DNA of 64,000 nucleotides from DASRBN01 sp035294305. Lineage in GTDB: Bacteria > Chloroflexota > Ktedonobacteria > Ktedonobacterales > Ktedonobacteraceae. The DNA is taken from assembly GCA_035294305.1 (NCBI GenBank), contig DATGLD010000048.1, forward strand, positions 186,001 through 250,000, written 5' to 3'. Below, one piece after another: positions 54,774 to 63,950 of this stretch. The notes beneath the pieces were generated by a model. The model saw only the letters and a list, made by a program, of their open reading frames with translations, made no database searches and was not told where the DNA came from. Every line of letters starts with the position of its first letter. The first letter of the stretch is position 1. Position numbers and translations under genes: made by a program.

Positions 54774-56737
54774 TGCCCTCGTCCTCCACCGCCGCTCCAG
54801 ATTTCCTCGAACGACGCGGGTATTACATTGTTTTTCTTCTCTTCTCTGGCCCTGGGGTCTTGTCGTCTCAGCAGCGATTGACCTGGTGCTTTCTGCGCCG
54901 GTAATCGATATTGCGCTATAGAAGAGCCGCGTATGGCATAAGCGTCTTCAGAAAGTGTTGGCGATAACTGCTGCTGCCAGGGGGCGGCCAGTCCTGGCAG
55001 GAAAGGCTCTGCGCGGGCTGGGGCTGGGAGAGACATTTTATGCCCATTTTCTTCTCTAGCCAGGCTAGGTTTGGAGATTACGAAAAAGCCCTGCTTCGAC
55101 TGCAAGCTATACAACACACCCAGCGCTTCCAATAACGCGAACCAGAAGCTGCATAATACCAGCGGCCATGAGATGGCTCGCTTTAAGAAAGCCTCTACGC
55201 GCCCCTTTTTCAAGAATGGGTGCGGACTCTTCGCCTGCACATCTATGCCTTGCAAGTATGCCAGGGTAAAGGTAGCCCAGGCGAAATCCGCCGGTATGCG
55301 CATCCAGCGAAAAGGACTTGCATGTACAAATAAAGCCACCAGCGCCACTAGCAACGGTAGGAATGCAAGCTGCCAGAGGACGGTAAAGATACCCAGGCAT
55401 AATCGATACATAAAAGGAACCTGTTTATCGCGCAGCACAGCCCGAATCCCCGAGAGCCAGCGGCTGCGCTGCCGCACGAAATCTTTGACGCGCTGGGGAG
55501 GCTGCTCGTGCAGGTAGCCATCCACCCAGGCAAAACGATATCCCTGCGCCCAGGCTCGCAAGGCCCAGGCCGCATCCTCTGTTATGGAGTTCGCTTTACC
55601 AACATCGAATGAAAGTTGCTTATCATCCAATCCACGTACGACGATAAAAGAACCATGGATGCCAAACATCGGCCTCCCCAGCGCATATTGCAAGCGAAAT
55701 CTACCGAGGTCATCCGCGGTACGCAGGGCATCGGCTCCGCGAAAGAACCAATTCCCTCCCTGGTAGAGAATGGCTCCCTGTCCGATCAAACCCTGATGGT
55801 GATCTTTCTGCCCATCCTTTTGCTTGCGCGCCTCGAATTCAATGGCGCGCGAAACGAAGCGATAGAGGCCGGCCAGCATATGCTCATCGACCAGGCTTTC
55901 TTCGTCAAGATAAATATACCAATCTTCTGCCTGCGTAGGACTATATTTCTGGCTTTCGTTCTGCAGGTATGTGAGGGCACGTGCCTTAAAACGCGAGCGA
56001 TTGGGCGTCACGTAACCAGGTGGCACAACATAGATGCGCGTATGGGGGTCTACCCCCATTTTAAGATTAATCGCACATTCGCTGATAATCTCTATGAAAT
56101 AGGGACCAGCGGGGTACGGGTAGCGTGTGAAAGCATTGTGAACAGCTATCACACTATCGCGGAGGACATCGATGTTATCTCCACGTGTCACAAAGCGGAA
56201 GATGAGCCGGACCGGCCTCCTGGTAGGGGCAAACGCAAAAAGACCCGATCTTTGGAAAACGCTGGGAATTGCCACCGGCTCAGGACGGGCGCGTACTGCT
56301 TCCGCAAAAATGAACCAGCCCAGCCAGAGGAAGATCGCCAGTGGTACCGGCGCAAGCCATGTAAGTTCCAACCAGCGCACACCCGAGCGCCAGATAGAGG
56401 CCTGCATGTGAACATGATCCAGCACGGACTGTATCTTGATTAACAGATATGTCAGCCCTATCGTTGCACCCAGGAGCCAGGTACGGTAGAGCCACCTGAT
56501 GAATACCTCGTAGAGCTTCTGAGGGCGGGGGCGAAGCGGAGATGGCCGTGACCCGGCCTGCAATGGGCCACTCTCTATCACGCTAGAGCTATTCTCCCGG
56601 TCCTTTTGTATTGACTGAGCGTAATGGGCCGTATGAGAAGCATTGGGAGGACGGATAGGTAACTGCGGTTGTGCGAGTCGCTGTTGTCGCAGTTGGGCCA
56701 GGCGCGCTGCTCGTTCTTCAGGACTATCAACCTGCAT
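54770..56737 (-). CDS. Egghead-like family 2 glycosyltransferase
   Basis: 655 aa from ATG 56737 (AAAGG, 6 nt); a TTG at 56785 is an alternative. A polar Gln/Pro-rich head (1-75) is followed by membrane helices and a GT2 domain with WYIYLDEESLVDEH (metal/sugar aspartate), AWALRAWAQGYRF and RQRSRWLSGI (QxxRW-type), then further helices and a polar tail. Processive or single-addition membrane synthase. Coupling to a GH113-like gene suggests a synthase-hydrolase pair for a surface glycan, possibly mannan-like; this is inference. Confidence 0.87.
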   Translation of the reverse strand: MQVDSPEERAARLAQLRQQRLAQPQLPIRPPNASHTAHYAQSIQKDRENSSSVIESGPLQAGSRPSPLRPRPQKLYEVFIRWLYRTWLLGATIGLTYLLIKIQSVLDHVHMQASIWRSGVRWLELTWLAPVPLAIFLWLGWFIFAEAVRARPEPVAIPSVFQRSGLFAFAPTRRPVRLIFRFVTRGDNIDVLRDSVIAVHNAFTRYPYPAGPYFIEIISECAINLKMGVDPHTRIYVVPPGYVTPNRSRFKARALTYLQNESQKYSPTQAEDWYIYLDEESLVDEHMLAGLYRFVSRAIEFEARKQKDGQKDHHQGLIGQGAILYQGGNWFFRGADALRTADDLGRFRLQYALGRPMFGIHGSFIVVRGLDDKQLSFDVGKANSITEDAAWALRAWAQGYRFAWVDGYLHEQPPQRVKDFVRQRSRWLSGIRAVLRDKQVPFMYRLCLGIFTVLWQLAFLPLLVALVALFVHASPFRWMRIPADFAWATFTLAYLQGIDVQAKSPHPFLKKGRVEAFLKRAISWPLVLCSFWFALLEALGVLYSLQSKQGFFVISKPSLAREENGHKMSLPAPARAEPFLPGLAAPWQQQLSPTLSEDAYAIRGSSIAQYRLPAQKAPGQSLLRRQDPRAREEKKNNVIPASFEEIWSGGGGRGQ

Positions 56738-57378
56738 AGAAGACCTTTCTAGTTCCTCCCCAGTACTCGCCCTGTGGTTGGGCAATAGCCAGTAAAAATA
56801 CTTTCGAACTCATCGATATTGAAGCTTGCGATGTATATTGATGAGCATAATGAAACTCGCGGTAAAACATGACACACGATTAAACCCCTTCAAGCAGTAT
56901 AACGCCTTTTGTGAGGGGAGGTCACACTGTGCCAAAAAGTACTGCTACAGGATCACTGCGCTCTGGGCGGTTTCGGGGAATGGGAAAGCGAACCGCCTGG
57001 ATTACCTGCAGGCATAGGGCTATCCACGCTCATCGCGTCCGCCAGTTCAGACACAACTGTGCTCGTGTGGCAGGCAACGACTGGCCTCATTACCTCTCTT
57101 CACTCTTACAAAGCTTGATACAAACTCAGCGCTACTTCGTTAGTATACTTAGAAAGATGACATTTCGATGCTATAGTACGATTTTGAGTACCCCCTCTAC
57201 TAGTACCTGATGCATCAGTAAGAATCGACATTCCTTTGTATTTAAAGGATATTGTATGTTTTCTTGCGGGATGTCTCTTTTCTACCGGCATAGAGGTGTA
57301 GGGGTGAAGGACATCCCGGTTGCTTGCCCTCTGCACCGCTATCCCTCATTACCGGTTGAGAAGGCGCTTCCGGCTGGT
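56738..57378. other. Region with a WD40 remnant and no intact gene
   Basis: 641 bp. Apart from the WD40 fragments (see 56929-57118) nothing is recognised. A 73-codon frame from 57256 with AAAGGA before it runs into the 3' end of the DUF983 gene and is doubtful. Confidence 0.4.
56929..57118 (+). pseudogene. WD40-repeat protein remnant
   Basis: GTG 56929 follows a strong GGGGAGGT. WD40-like text is spread over different frames: ITALWAVSGNGK near 56960 and LIASASSDTTVLVWQATTG near 57030-57090, the latter ending at TGA 57116-57118. The second is a textbook WD40 blade end (SASSDTTVLVW). At least one frameshift and large loss have destroyed the gene. Confidence 0.6.
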
Positions 57379-57765
57379 TTATTCGGGGAAAAAGATGCGC
57401 TCATTGCTTACCGGATGGAAGAGATGCTCGATGCTCATCCACAAGCTCCTGGCATGATGATAGAAGAGCAAGGGTAGTATAAATGCGATGGCGCCCCCAA
57501 TGCACAACAGCGAAACGAAGGAGATCGACTGGCTCGCCGCCAGCGGAATGATTACTGCCAGCGTGATCAGTTCGCTCAAGAAGATATTCACGGCGACCGC
57601 GGTAGTGAAGTAGCCCGGCTCACGCGCAAAGACGAATTCGCAGGCCGGGCAGTAGCGGCGCATATTGAACCAGCGGCGATAAAGCTTCCCTTCGCCGCAT
57701 ACCGGACACCTTAACCGCAAACCACGGCTCAACAAGACCCGCGCCTTCTTTAGAAAAAATGACAT
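57379..57765 (-). CDS. DUF983 family membrane protein
   Basis: 128 aa from ATG 57765. Two Cys pairs near the start (RCPVCGEGKLYRRWF and RYCPACEFVF) form the zinc-ribbon-like motif of DUF983, followed by two to three membrane helices. Function unknown. Confidence 0.87.
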   Translation of the reverse strand: MSFFLKKARVLLSRGLRLRCPVCGEGKLYRRWFNMRRYCPACEFVFAREPGYFTTAVAVNIFLSELITLAVIIPLAASQSISFVSLLCIGGAIAFILPLLFYHHARSLWMSIEHLFHPVSNERIFFPE

Positions 57766-57830
57766 CGCTCTTATTCCATTCTCTATCAGTGAAAATGCTT
57801 TCACTTATGAGAACAAGCAATTCGCTCTCT

Positions 57831-58656
57831 TCATTTCCGGTGGAGGTTCAGGAAATTCTGCACCAGGCGATTGAGGGCTTCCGGCTGCTCCATACTTACC
57901 ATGTGGGCCGCGCCTTTGACGATCTCCAACTGTGCCTGGGGAATTTCTCTGGCAAGCTGCTGTGTCAGGGCAATCTTAGCGGGTAGATCGCAGTCACCAA
58001 CAATAATGAGCGTTGGTACATGAATTTCCGCCAGCCGCTTCATAGCCGGTGGTTCAATCGTCACTTCCTCGGCCTCTGCCGGCATGGGTACGGTAAATGC
58101 ATGGTATTGCATTTCGTACACACGTCTCCGCACTTCTGGATTCACCTGGTCCGGCGTGCGTCGTGGCCCATCGACCCAGAAACGTACATTGAGATTGGTT
58201 GCCGCTTCCAGGTCGCCGCGCTCCAGAAGCATCTCTTCTTCCTCATTAAAGCCCTTTACTGCTTCTGAAGATGGCGCTCCTCCAATGCTCGGCGCAACCG
58301 GCACCAGCGAATTGACCATTTCAGGATGGACCAGCGCGAAATCAACCGCGATCTTGCCCCCAAAAGAGACGCCAACGACAATGCGCCTTTTCGATGTGTA
58401 GGAAACGGAGCAGTGCCGCAGGGTCTTCATAATAAGCAAAGCGCCCCGCCGGGAGCGCCGATTGGCCAAAACCGCGCAGATCATAGCGGATGACTTTGTA
58501 TTGCGGAGCAAAAACAGGAATCTGTTCATCCCACATACGGCTGTCCGCGATCCCCGCATGGACAAAGAGCAGGGGTTGACCCTGGCCGGTCACTTCATAG
58601 TAGAGTGAAGCTCCCTGTACATCCAGGAAGCCACTCTCGGAACGTAGTTCTGCCAC
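57831..58656 (-). pseudogene. Alpha/beta hydrolase, split by a frameshift
   Basis: From GTG 58656 (AAAGGAG, 7 nt) the frame encodes MAELRSESGFLDVQGASLYYEV...LLRFLHIEKAH, then turns to nonsense near 58385. The other frame continues with VVGVSFGGKIAVDFAL (nucleophile serine) to the C-terminus with GDCDLPAK and GAAHMVSMEQPE (acid and histidine). Removing one T after the CAT codon restores one protein of about 274 aa. All three catalytic residues are otherwise present, so the lesion is recent or a sequencing error. Confidence 0.82.
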
Positions 58657-58945
58657 AAAAACACTCCTTTTCGGTTGAGGGTGCAGGACAGGGACGAGCC
58701 GCTGTCCCTACTGATCTTCGATTTGACATCATCCTTGCCTATTGCATTTGCCCTTGACATGTTCGGGTCTGGCTACTATACTCTCCCCTTAGAGAGGCGG
58801 CAGGCACCGAGCCTTTTCCCGACGCGGATTGAAAGGATAACACAGATATATGCGCCGCTTTTCTTTGGTTCGCGATGGCGCAAGGACAGTATAGCATGGA
58901 AAATGATCGGCCGGCAAAGCTGAGATAGATTGAGAGAGAAACCCT

Positions 58946-60103
58946 ATGACAATTTCGGAAAGAAAAGCTATTCCCATTCCAGAAGTAGAACCTCGCAAGC
59001 CTATTTCCACTCAGAACTTGCGCGTTCCCGGCCCAACACCCATCCCACCGGCAGTGTTGAACGCAATGAATAACCCGATGATTAATCATCGCGGCCCCGA
59101 ATTCGCGACTATATTGCGCCGTGTGACACAGCGATTGCAATATTTCTTCCAGACGACCTCACCCTTGATGACGTTTCCGGCTTCAGGCACCGGAGGGCAG
59201 GAGGCAGCGATTGCCAATCTTTTCTCACCTGGCGACCATGCGATTGCGATTACGATTGGCGCCTTTGGCAATCGCCTGGCTACCATCGCTGAGAAGTTCG
59301 GCGTGCGCGTAACACGCATCGAGTTTCCCTGGGGGCAGGCCGCTGATGCGCAAGTTGTCGCAGAACGTTTGCAATCGAGCGCGCCATATAAAGCGGTGTT
59401 GATGACGCATAATGAGACATCAACCGGCGTGACGAACGATGTTGAAACGCTGGCGCGGGTGGTGCGGCAGGCGAACCCGGACGCGCTGAACGTTGTCGAT
59501 GCGGTCAGTTCACTGGGCTGCATTCCGCTGGAAATGGATTCCTGGGACCTCGATGTCGTGTTTACCGGCTCGCAAAAGGGCTGGATGACTCCTCCTGGCC
59601 TGATGATGATAGCGGCCAGTCCGCGTGCATGGGAGGCCAATAAGACGGCTACATCGCCACGTTTTTACTTCGACTGGGCATTAGCGCGCAAAAACCTGGA
59701 GAAGTGGCAGCATCCTACGACACCGCCCGTATCGATCTTCTATGCCCTCGATGTAGCCCTGGAAATGATGCTGGAAGAGGGACGAGAAGCTATCTTCGAA
59801 CGCCATGCGCGCACCGGTGAATATGTGCGCTGGCGGGCGAAAGAGATGGGCTTGCAGTTACTCGCCGATCACGAATACGCCTCGAATACCGTGACGGCGA
59901 TACTTTCGCCTCAAGCAATCGATACGGCGGTCCTGCTGAAGAAGTTGCGCGAGGAGGACCAGGTGGTTTTTGCCGGTGGACAGGGACAGTTGGAAGGCAA
60001 GATTTTCCGCGTTGGTCATCTGGGCTACTTTGAAGAGGCCGACCTGGCCGAGGCGATGGATAGATTGGAATTACGTCTGGGGGAAATGGGATTCCATGCT
60101 TAA
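58946..60103 (+). CDS. Class V PLP-dependent aminotransferase (alanine-glyoxylate / SerC-like)
   Basis: 385 aa. The PLP-lysine is in TGSQKGWMTPPG, with VVDAVSSLGC and the N-terminal RVPGPTPIPPAVL block. The family uses alanine, serine or phosphoserine as amino donor. The next gene, overlapping by 8 bp, is serA. This enzyme may therefore be the phosphoserine (phosphohydroxypyruvate) aminotransferase of the organism, as reported for related class V enzymes in some archaea and deep-branching bacteria. Confidence 0.88.
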   Translation: MTISERKAIPIPEVEPRKPISTQNLRVPGPTPIPPAVLNAMNNPMINHRGPEFATILRRVTQRLQYFFQTTSPLMTFPASGTGGQEAAIANLFSPGDHAIAITIGAFGNRLATIAEKFGVRVTRIEFPWGQAADAQVVAERLQSSAPYKAVLMTHNETSTGVTNDVETLARVVRQANPDALNVVDAVSSLGCIPLEMDSWDLDVVFTGSQKGWMTPPGLMMIAASPRAWEANKTATSPRFYFDWALARKNLEKWQHPTTPPVSIFYALDVALEMMLEEGREAIFERHARTGEYVRWRAKEMGLQLLADHEYASNTVTAILSPQAIDTAVLLKKLREEDQVVFAGGQGQLEGKIFRVGHLGYFEEADLAEAMDRLELRLGEMGFHA

Positions 60104-61775
60104 AATACTTGTAGCCGACCGCATTGCACAAGAGGGTACCGACCTGCTGCGCGCTCAACTACCAGAAGTTGAGATCGATGTACGTACCGGCCTGAAACCG
60201 CAGCAACTACGAGAGGTCATCGGCAATTATTCCGCCTTAATCGTGCGTAGCGAAACGCAGGTGACGCGCGACATCCTGGAGGCGGCAGGCCAGTTGAAGA
60301 TTGTGGGCCGCGCCGGAGTAGGAGTCGATAACATTGATATCGATGCCGCAACGCATCTCGGCATTATAGTTGTAAACTCTCCAACCGGCAATATTGTAGC
60401 GGCCGCCGAACATACCATCGCGATGTTGATGGCAATGGCGCGTCACATTCCCGCGGCCAACAGCAGCATCAAAAGTGGCAAATGGGAAAAGAGCCGTTTT
60501 CTGGGTGTCGAGGTACGCAACAAAGTGCTGGGCATTATAGGCCTGGGCAAAGTTGGTACAGAAGTGGCACGGCGAGCCCAGGGACTGGAAATGCAGGTCA
60601 TCGCTTTCGACCCTTATGTCGCGCCGGAGCAGGCACGCAAGCTCGGCGTTTCGATGGTAAGCATGGAAGAAGTGCTGCAACAGGCAGATTTTGTTACCCT
60701 TCATACCTCGCTTACCAGCGGCCCTCATGGTACGCGCGGATTAATAGGGGCACATGAACTGAGCCTGATGAAACCTGGAGCCAGGCTGATCAATTGCGCG
60801 CGCGGTGGTCTGATCGATGAGGAGGCCTTGCTCAATGCGCTGGATGAGAATCGATTGGCGGGAGCCGCGCTCGATGTATTCAGCCAGGAGCCGGTACGCG
60901 GTGACCCGGTGCTGAAACAACTGCTGGCGCATGAGCGTGTAATCGCGACTCCGCACCTTGGAGCCTCGACTGAAGAGGCACAGGTAGGGGTCGCAACCGA
61001 TGTGGCGGAGCAAATTATCTCCGTTTTGCGCGGCGGTTTCCCACGAGCAGCGGTTAATGCCCCGCTCATCCTACCGGAAACGCTGAAGATACTGCAACCC
61101 TATATGCAGCTGGTAGAGCGGATGGGCCGCCTGTATACCCAACTACAGCCCGGCCCTCTCAATAGAATCGAGTTTTCGTGCAGCGGAGAAATCGCCGATT
61201 ACGACCTGCGCCCATTGCGAGCGGCTCTGATCAAGGGCCTACTCGAATCGATTTCGGATGCCCACGTGAACATGATCAACGCGCAGTTGCTGGCGAAGCA
61301 GTGGGGGTTGGAGATTATCGAGCAGAAATCGACCATGCCAACCGAATTTGCCAACCTGGTGACGATGCGCGTACTGAATGCCAATGGCTACACTTCTTCC
61401 TTCGCGGGCAAACCAGGCTCCGGTGATGAACACGTCGACGTATTGAGTGGTACAGTAATGCATGGTGAGCCACGTATCGTCCAGGTAGGACGCTATTGGA
61501 CGGAGTTTATCCCCGCAGGATATATCCTCTTCTGCCGCAACCCGGATCAACCCGGCATGATCGGACGCGTGGGCACCGTACTCGGCAAAGCTAATGTCAA
61601 TATTCGTCACATGGATGTCGGGCCAAGTTCGCGTATGCCCCATCATAGGGATGCACACCGCTCAACCGGTATGGCGCTAATGATCATTTCTGTAGACGAG
61701 CCGGTGCCCGATTGGGCATTGGAAGAGATCGGTGCTGCCGGGGATATTTTCGGCTTAACCTTAGTAAAACTCTAA
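60096..61775 (+). CDS. serA: D-3-phosphoglycerate dehydrogenase, long form
   Basis: 559 aa from ATG 60096. NAD domain LGIIGLGKVGTEVARRAQG; catalytic Arg/Glu/His in NCARGGLIDEEAL and ATPHLGASTEEAQ; allosteric-substrate-binding domain about 320-455; ACT domain from about 478. First step of serine synthesis from 3-phosphoglycerate. The ACT domain carries a His/Arg-rich insert (SSRMPHHRDAHRSTG). It overlaps the aminotransferase gene, so translation is coupled. Confidence 0.95.
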   Translation: MLKILVADRIAQEGTDLLRAQLPEVEIDVRTGLKPQQLREVIGNYSALIVRSETQVTRDILEAAGQLKIVGRAGVGVDNIDIDAATHLGIIVVNSPTGNIVAAAEHTIAMLMAMARHIPAANSSIKSGKWEKSRFLGVEVRNKVLGIIGLGKVGTEVARRAQGLEMQVIAFDPYVAPEQARKLGVSMVSMEEVLQQADFVTLHTSLTSGPHGTRGLIGAHELSLMKPGARLINCARGGLIDEEALLNALDENRLAGAALDVFSQEPVRGDPVLKQLLAHERVIATPHLGASTEEAQVGVATDVAEQIISVLRGGFPRAAVNAPLILPETLKILQPYMQLVERMGRLYTQLQPGPLNRIEFSCSGEIADYDLRPLRAALIKGLLESISDAHVNMINAQLLAKQWGLEIIEQKSTMPTEFANLVTMRVLNANGYTSSFAGKPGSGDEHVDVLSGTVMHGEPRIVQVGRYWTEFIPAGYILFCRNPDQPGMIGRVGTVLGKANVNIRHMDVGPSSRMPHHRDAHRSTGMALMIISVDEPVPDWALEEIGAAGDIFGLTLVKL

Positions 61776-61812
61776 GTAGGGCGCAACGAATTGCGCCCTA
61801 CTTATATTTTTG
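61774..61812 (+). terminator. Terminator of the serine operon
   Basis: A perfect 13-bp stem (61774-61786 with 61791-61803) and CGAA loop overlap the serA stop codon and are followed by TATATTTTT. The GTAGGGCGC core resembles other intergenic motifs in this window. Confidence 0.85.
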
Positions 61813-61959
61813 GGGAAAAAAGCGCGGCTACCTATCGTTTCTATAAACCTATCCCCTAATAATTCCGCTCTCTGGCGTCTCTAGACAAAGAAGGAACTTA
61901 CCTAGAAAAGGCCCCAACTCTTTAGGCGCTATTACGTATGAACTGATTGGGAAGCTGGT

Positions 61960-61965
61960 TATAAT
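61960..61965 (+). promoter_or_regulatory. Possible -10 box before the MFS gene
   Basis: TATAAT lies 58 nt before ATG 62023. The -35 region is weak. Confidence 0.3.
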
Positions 61966-62022
61966 GGGAAGAGGTTTGATGCAAAAAGAGCATTTGTATG
62001 CGCCAAACAGAAAGAATTACAA

Positions 62023-63348
62023 ATGACAATAACCCCTGTGACAGAAACTCGCAAAAAGCGCCCGGTCAAACCATCGAGAGGCCAGGCACGATTTGCTTTT
62101 ACCATTCTGCTGATCATCAATATACTCAATTACGCTGATCGCTATGTCCTCTCAGCCGTTCTTCCGCAAATTAAGCATGAATTCAACATGACGGACTTTG
62201 AGGGAGGGCTGCTGATTTCTTCGTTTCTCATTGTGTATGCAGTCGCGACGCTCCCCATCGGCATCTGGGCAGATAGAGGCATCCGTAAAAATATTGTCGC
62301 GATTTGTGTTGGTATCTGGAGTGTAGCAACGACCTTCGCCGGTTTCACACGCAACCTTATCCAGTTGTTTAGCATGCGTTCTATTCTGGGCATTGGAGAA
62401 GCGGGCTATGCCCCGGCCTCTTTATCGTTACTCGGAGATTTCTTCTCCAAAACCCATCGCGGGCGCATCCTCTCCTACTGGTCGGTGGGCACGTTACTGG
62501 GAGCGGCCATTGGAGTTGCACTTGGTGGGCGGGTTGCCGATACGTTAGGCTGGCGCTGGGCATTCTACATCGTTGGCATTCCCGGCCTGATAGCAGCTTT
62601 GCTGGCATGGCGCATCAAAGAACCGACCCGTGGAGTCTTCGATAGTGAGCAAAGCGCAGTGGGTGAGGACACAGCAGATACGGCGATGGCGCATGGCACG
62701 CTAGGGAAAAATTTCTGGGGAACAGCGCGCGCGCTGTTTAAGATACCGACCTATTGGGTACTGCTCGGTGCGCTGGTCTTCAGTTTCTTCACAATCGGAG
62801 GCACCTCATTCTGGCTCACGACCTACCTGACGCGAGCCTTTTCTCTCTCGCTGACCGAGGCTGGATCAATCTCCAGTCTTGTACTGATCATCAGTGGTTT
62901 GACGGGAACCATACTTGGCGGTTGGTTAGCGGATTTTTTGCAAAGGCGACGACCCGAAGGACGTATGATCACCTCGGTACTCGGCTTTCTGATAGGAGCG
63001 CCACTGGTACTACTGGCGCTCGTCATCCATATCCTGCCGCTATTCATTGGAGTATTCGTGGTAGCGGGCATCTCTCTAAACTTTTGCACCGGGCCATTGA
63101 ACGCTGTCATTCAGGATGTGATTGCGCCCAATATGCGCGCGACAGCTGTCGGTCTCGCCCTGCTATTGGCGCATCTGCTAGGCGATGCAGCCGCTCCGAC
63201 TGTGATTGGTCTCATTTCCGACCAATCTAATCTGGGCGTAGCACTGCTTGTAACTGCTCCGGTCTTCCTTTTTCTAGCGGGTCTGGTTTGCCTGCTGGGA
63301 CTGAAGACGGTTGCCCGCGATATGCGCCGTATGCAGGAACAATTGTGA
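62023..63348 (+). CDS. MFS transporter, Spinster-like
   Basis: 441 aa with 12 predicted membrane helices. NYADRYVLSAVLP in helix 1, GIWADRGIRK between helices 2 and 3, and LLGDFFSKTHRGR are typical of the Spns/anion-cation symporter branch. Probably exports or imports an organic anion or lipid. Substrate unknown. Confidence 0.87.
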   Translation: MTITPVTETRKKRPVKPSRGQARFAFTILLIINILNYADRYVLSAVLPQIKHEFNMTDFEGGLLISSFLIVYAVATLPIGIWADRGIRKNIVAICVGIWSVATTFAGFTRNLIQLFSMRSILGIGEAGYAPASLSLLGDFFSKTHRGRILSYWSVGTLLGAAIGVALGGRVADTLGWRWAFYIVGIPGLIAALLAWRIKEPTRGVFDSEQSAVGEDTADTAMAHGTLGKNFWGTARALFKIPTYWVLLGALVFSFFTIGGTSFWLTTYLTRAFSLSLTEAGSISSLVLIISGLTGTILGGWLADFLQRRRPEGRMITSVLGFLIGAPLVLLALVIHILPLFIGVFVVAGISLNFCTGPLNAVIQDVIAPNMRATAVGLALLLAHLLGDAAAPTVIGLISDQSNLGVALLVTAPVFLFLAGLVCLLGLKTVARDMRRMQEQL

Positions 63349-63366
63349 GTATTGGCCATCCTCACC

Positions 63367-63423
63367 AATCCTGAAAGAAAAGGTCCTTCGTCACGGAGAT
63401 GAAGGTCCTTTTCTTTCAGGATT
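63367..63423 (+). terminator. Hairpin terminator after the MFS gene
   Basis: 23-bp arms (63367-63389 with 63401-63423) with one T-T mismatch and an 11-nt loop. The inner right arm contains TTTTCTTT. It may act in both directions. Confidence 0.7.
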
Positions 63424-63460
63424 GTGGTGCTATTAGTCCTATTCCGGGCGAAAAACGGGA

Positions 63461-63489
63461 TTGACAACGTTATGAACTTGTGGTAGCAT
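63461..63489 (+). promoter_or_regulatory. Sigma-70-type promoter of tRNA-Gly
   Basis: TTGACA (63461-63466), 17-bp spacer, TAGCAT (63484-63489), ending 10 nt before the tRNA. Confidence 0.7.
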
Positions 63490-63499
63490 AAACACACAT

Positions 63500-63571
63500 G
63501 CGGGAGTAGCTCAGTGGTAGAGTTCCTGCTTCCCAAGCAGGCTGTCGCGGGTTCGAGTCCCGTCTCCCGCT
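63500..63571 (+). tRNA. tRNA-Gly (anticodon CCC)
   Basis: Complete cloverleaf. Acceptor stem GCGGGAG with CTCCCGC (63564-63570); D-arm with AGCTCAGTGGTAGAG; anticodon stem CCTGC/GCAGG with loop TTCCCAA; T-loop GGTTCGAGTCC. Discriminator T; CCA is not encoded. Reads GGG glycine codons. Confidence 0.97.
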
Positions 63572-63950
63572 CTTTTCGATGAACCGTCTCTGTGCAGGCC
63601 GAGGAGAAGCCATCCCAGGGTAACACTGATTCCCCTGAAGCATCATCATCTCACTGTCAGACGATCTGCCTTCCCAACCTGTTGCAATTGCTCGACAGCG
63701 CGTTTATAATTGAGGGAAAGAGAACTACCGGCGATGAAGCTCGCCTAATGCCTTACGCTGATAGCTTCTGGCACCCGATGAAATCTGTATCGGCTGTTAG
63801 AGGCTTTTTTATTTTCACTACATTGCCTGGTGCAAAAAGATGCTTCATATGCTTTGCGACGTGCCTCTGATTGCCTATAGGCAAGAGCAGAAACCATGGA
63901 GGAGCATAGAAGCAGAACATTACACCAGCGTGATGAACTGGAGGAACGAG
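63572..63950. other. 379-bp region between tRNA-Gly and the last gene
   Basis: No convincing gene. A 92-codon plus-strand frame and an 81-codon minus-strand frame overlap each other and lack homology. AGAGGCTTTTTTATTTT near 63800 has a T-run, but only a weak stem precedes it. Confidence 0.35.

Noticed and set aside
55616..56443. A 275-codon plus-strand open frame
   Set aside because: Antisense to the GT2 synthase; no recognisable domain or ribosome-binding site.
57256..57477. A 73-codon plus-strand frame with AAAGGA before its ATG
   Set aside because: Its second half runs antisense through the conserved DUF983 gene and no family is recognised.
63592..63870. A 92-codon plus-strand frame after the tRNA
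   Set aside because: No homology, poor ribosome-binding site and overlap with an equally unsupported minus-strand frame.
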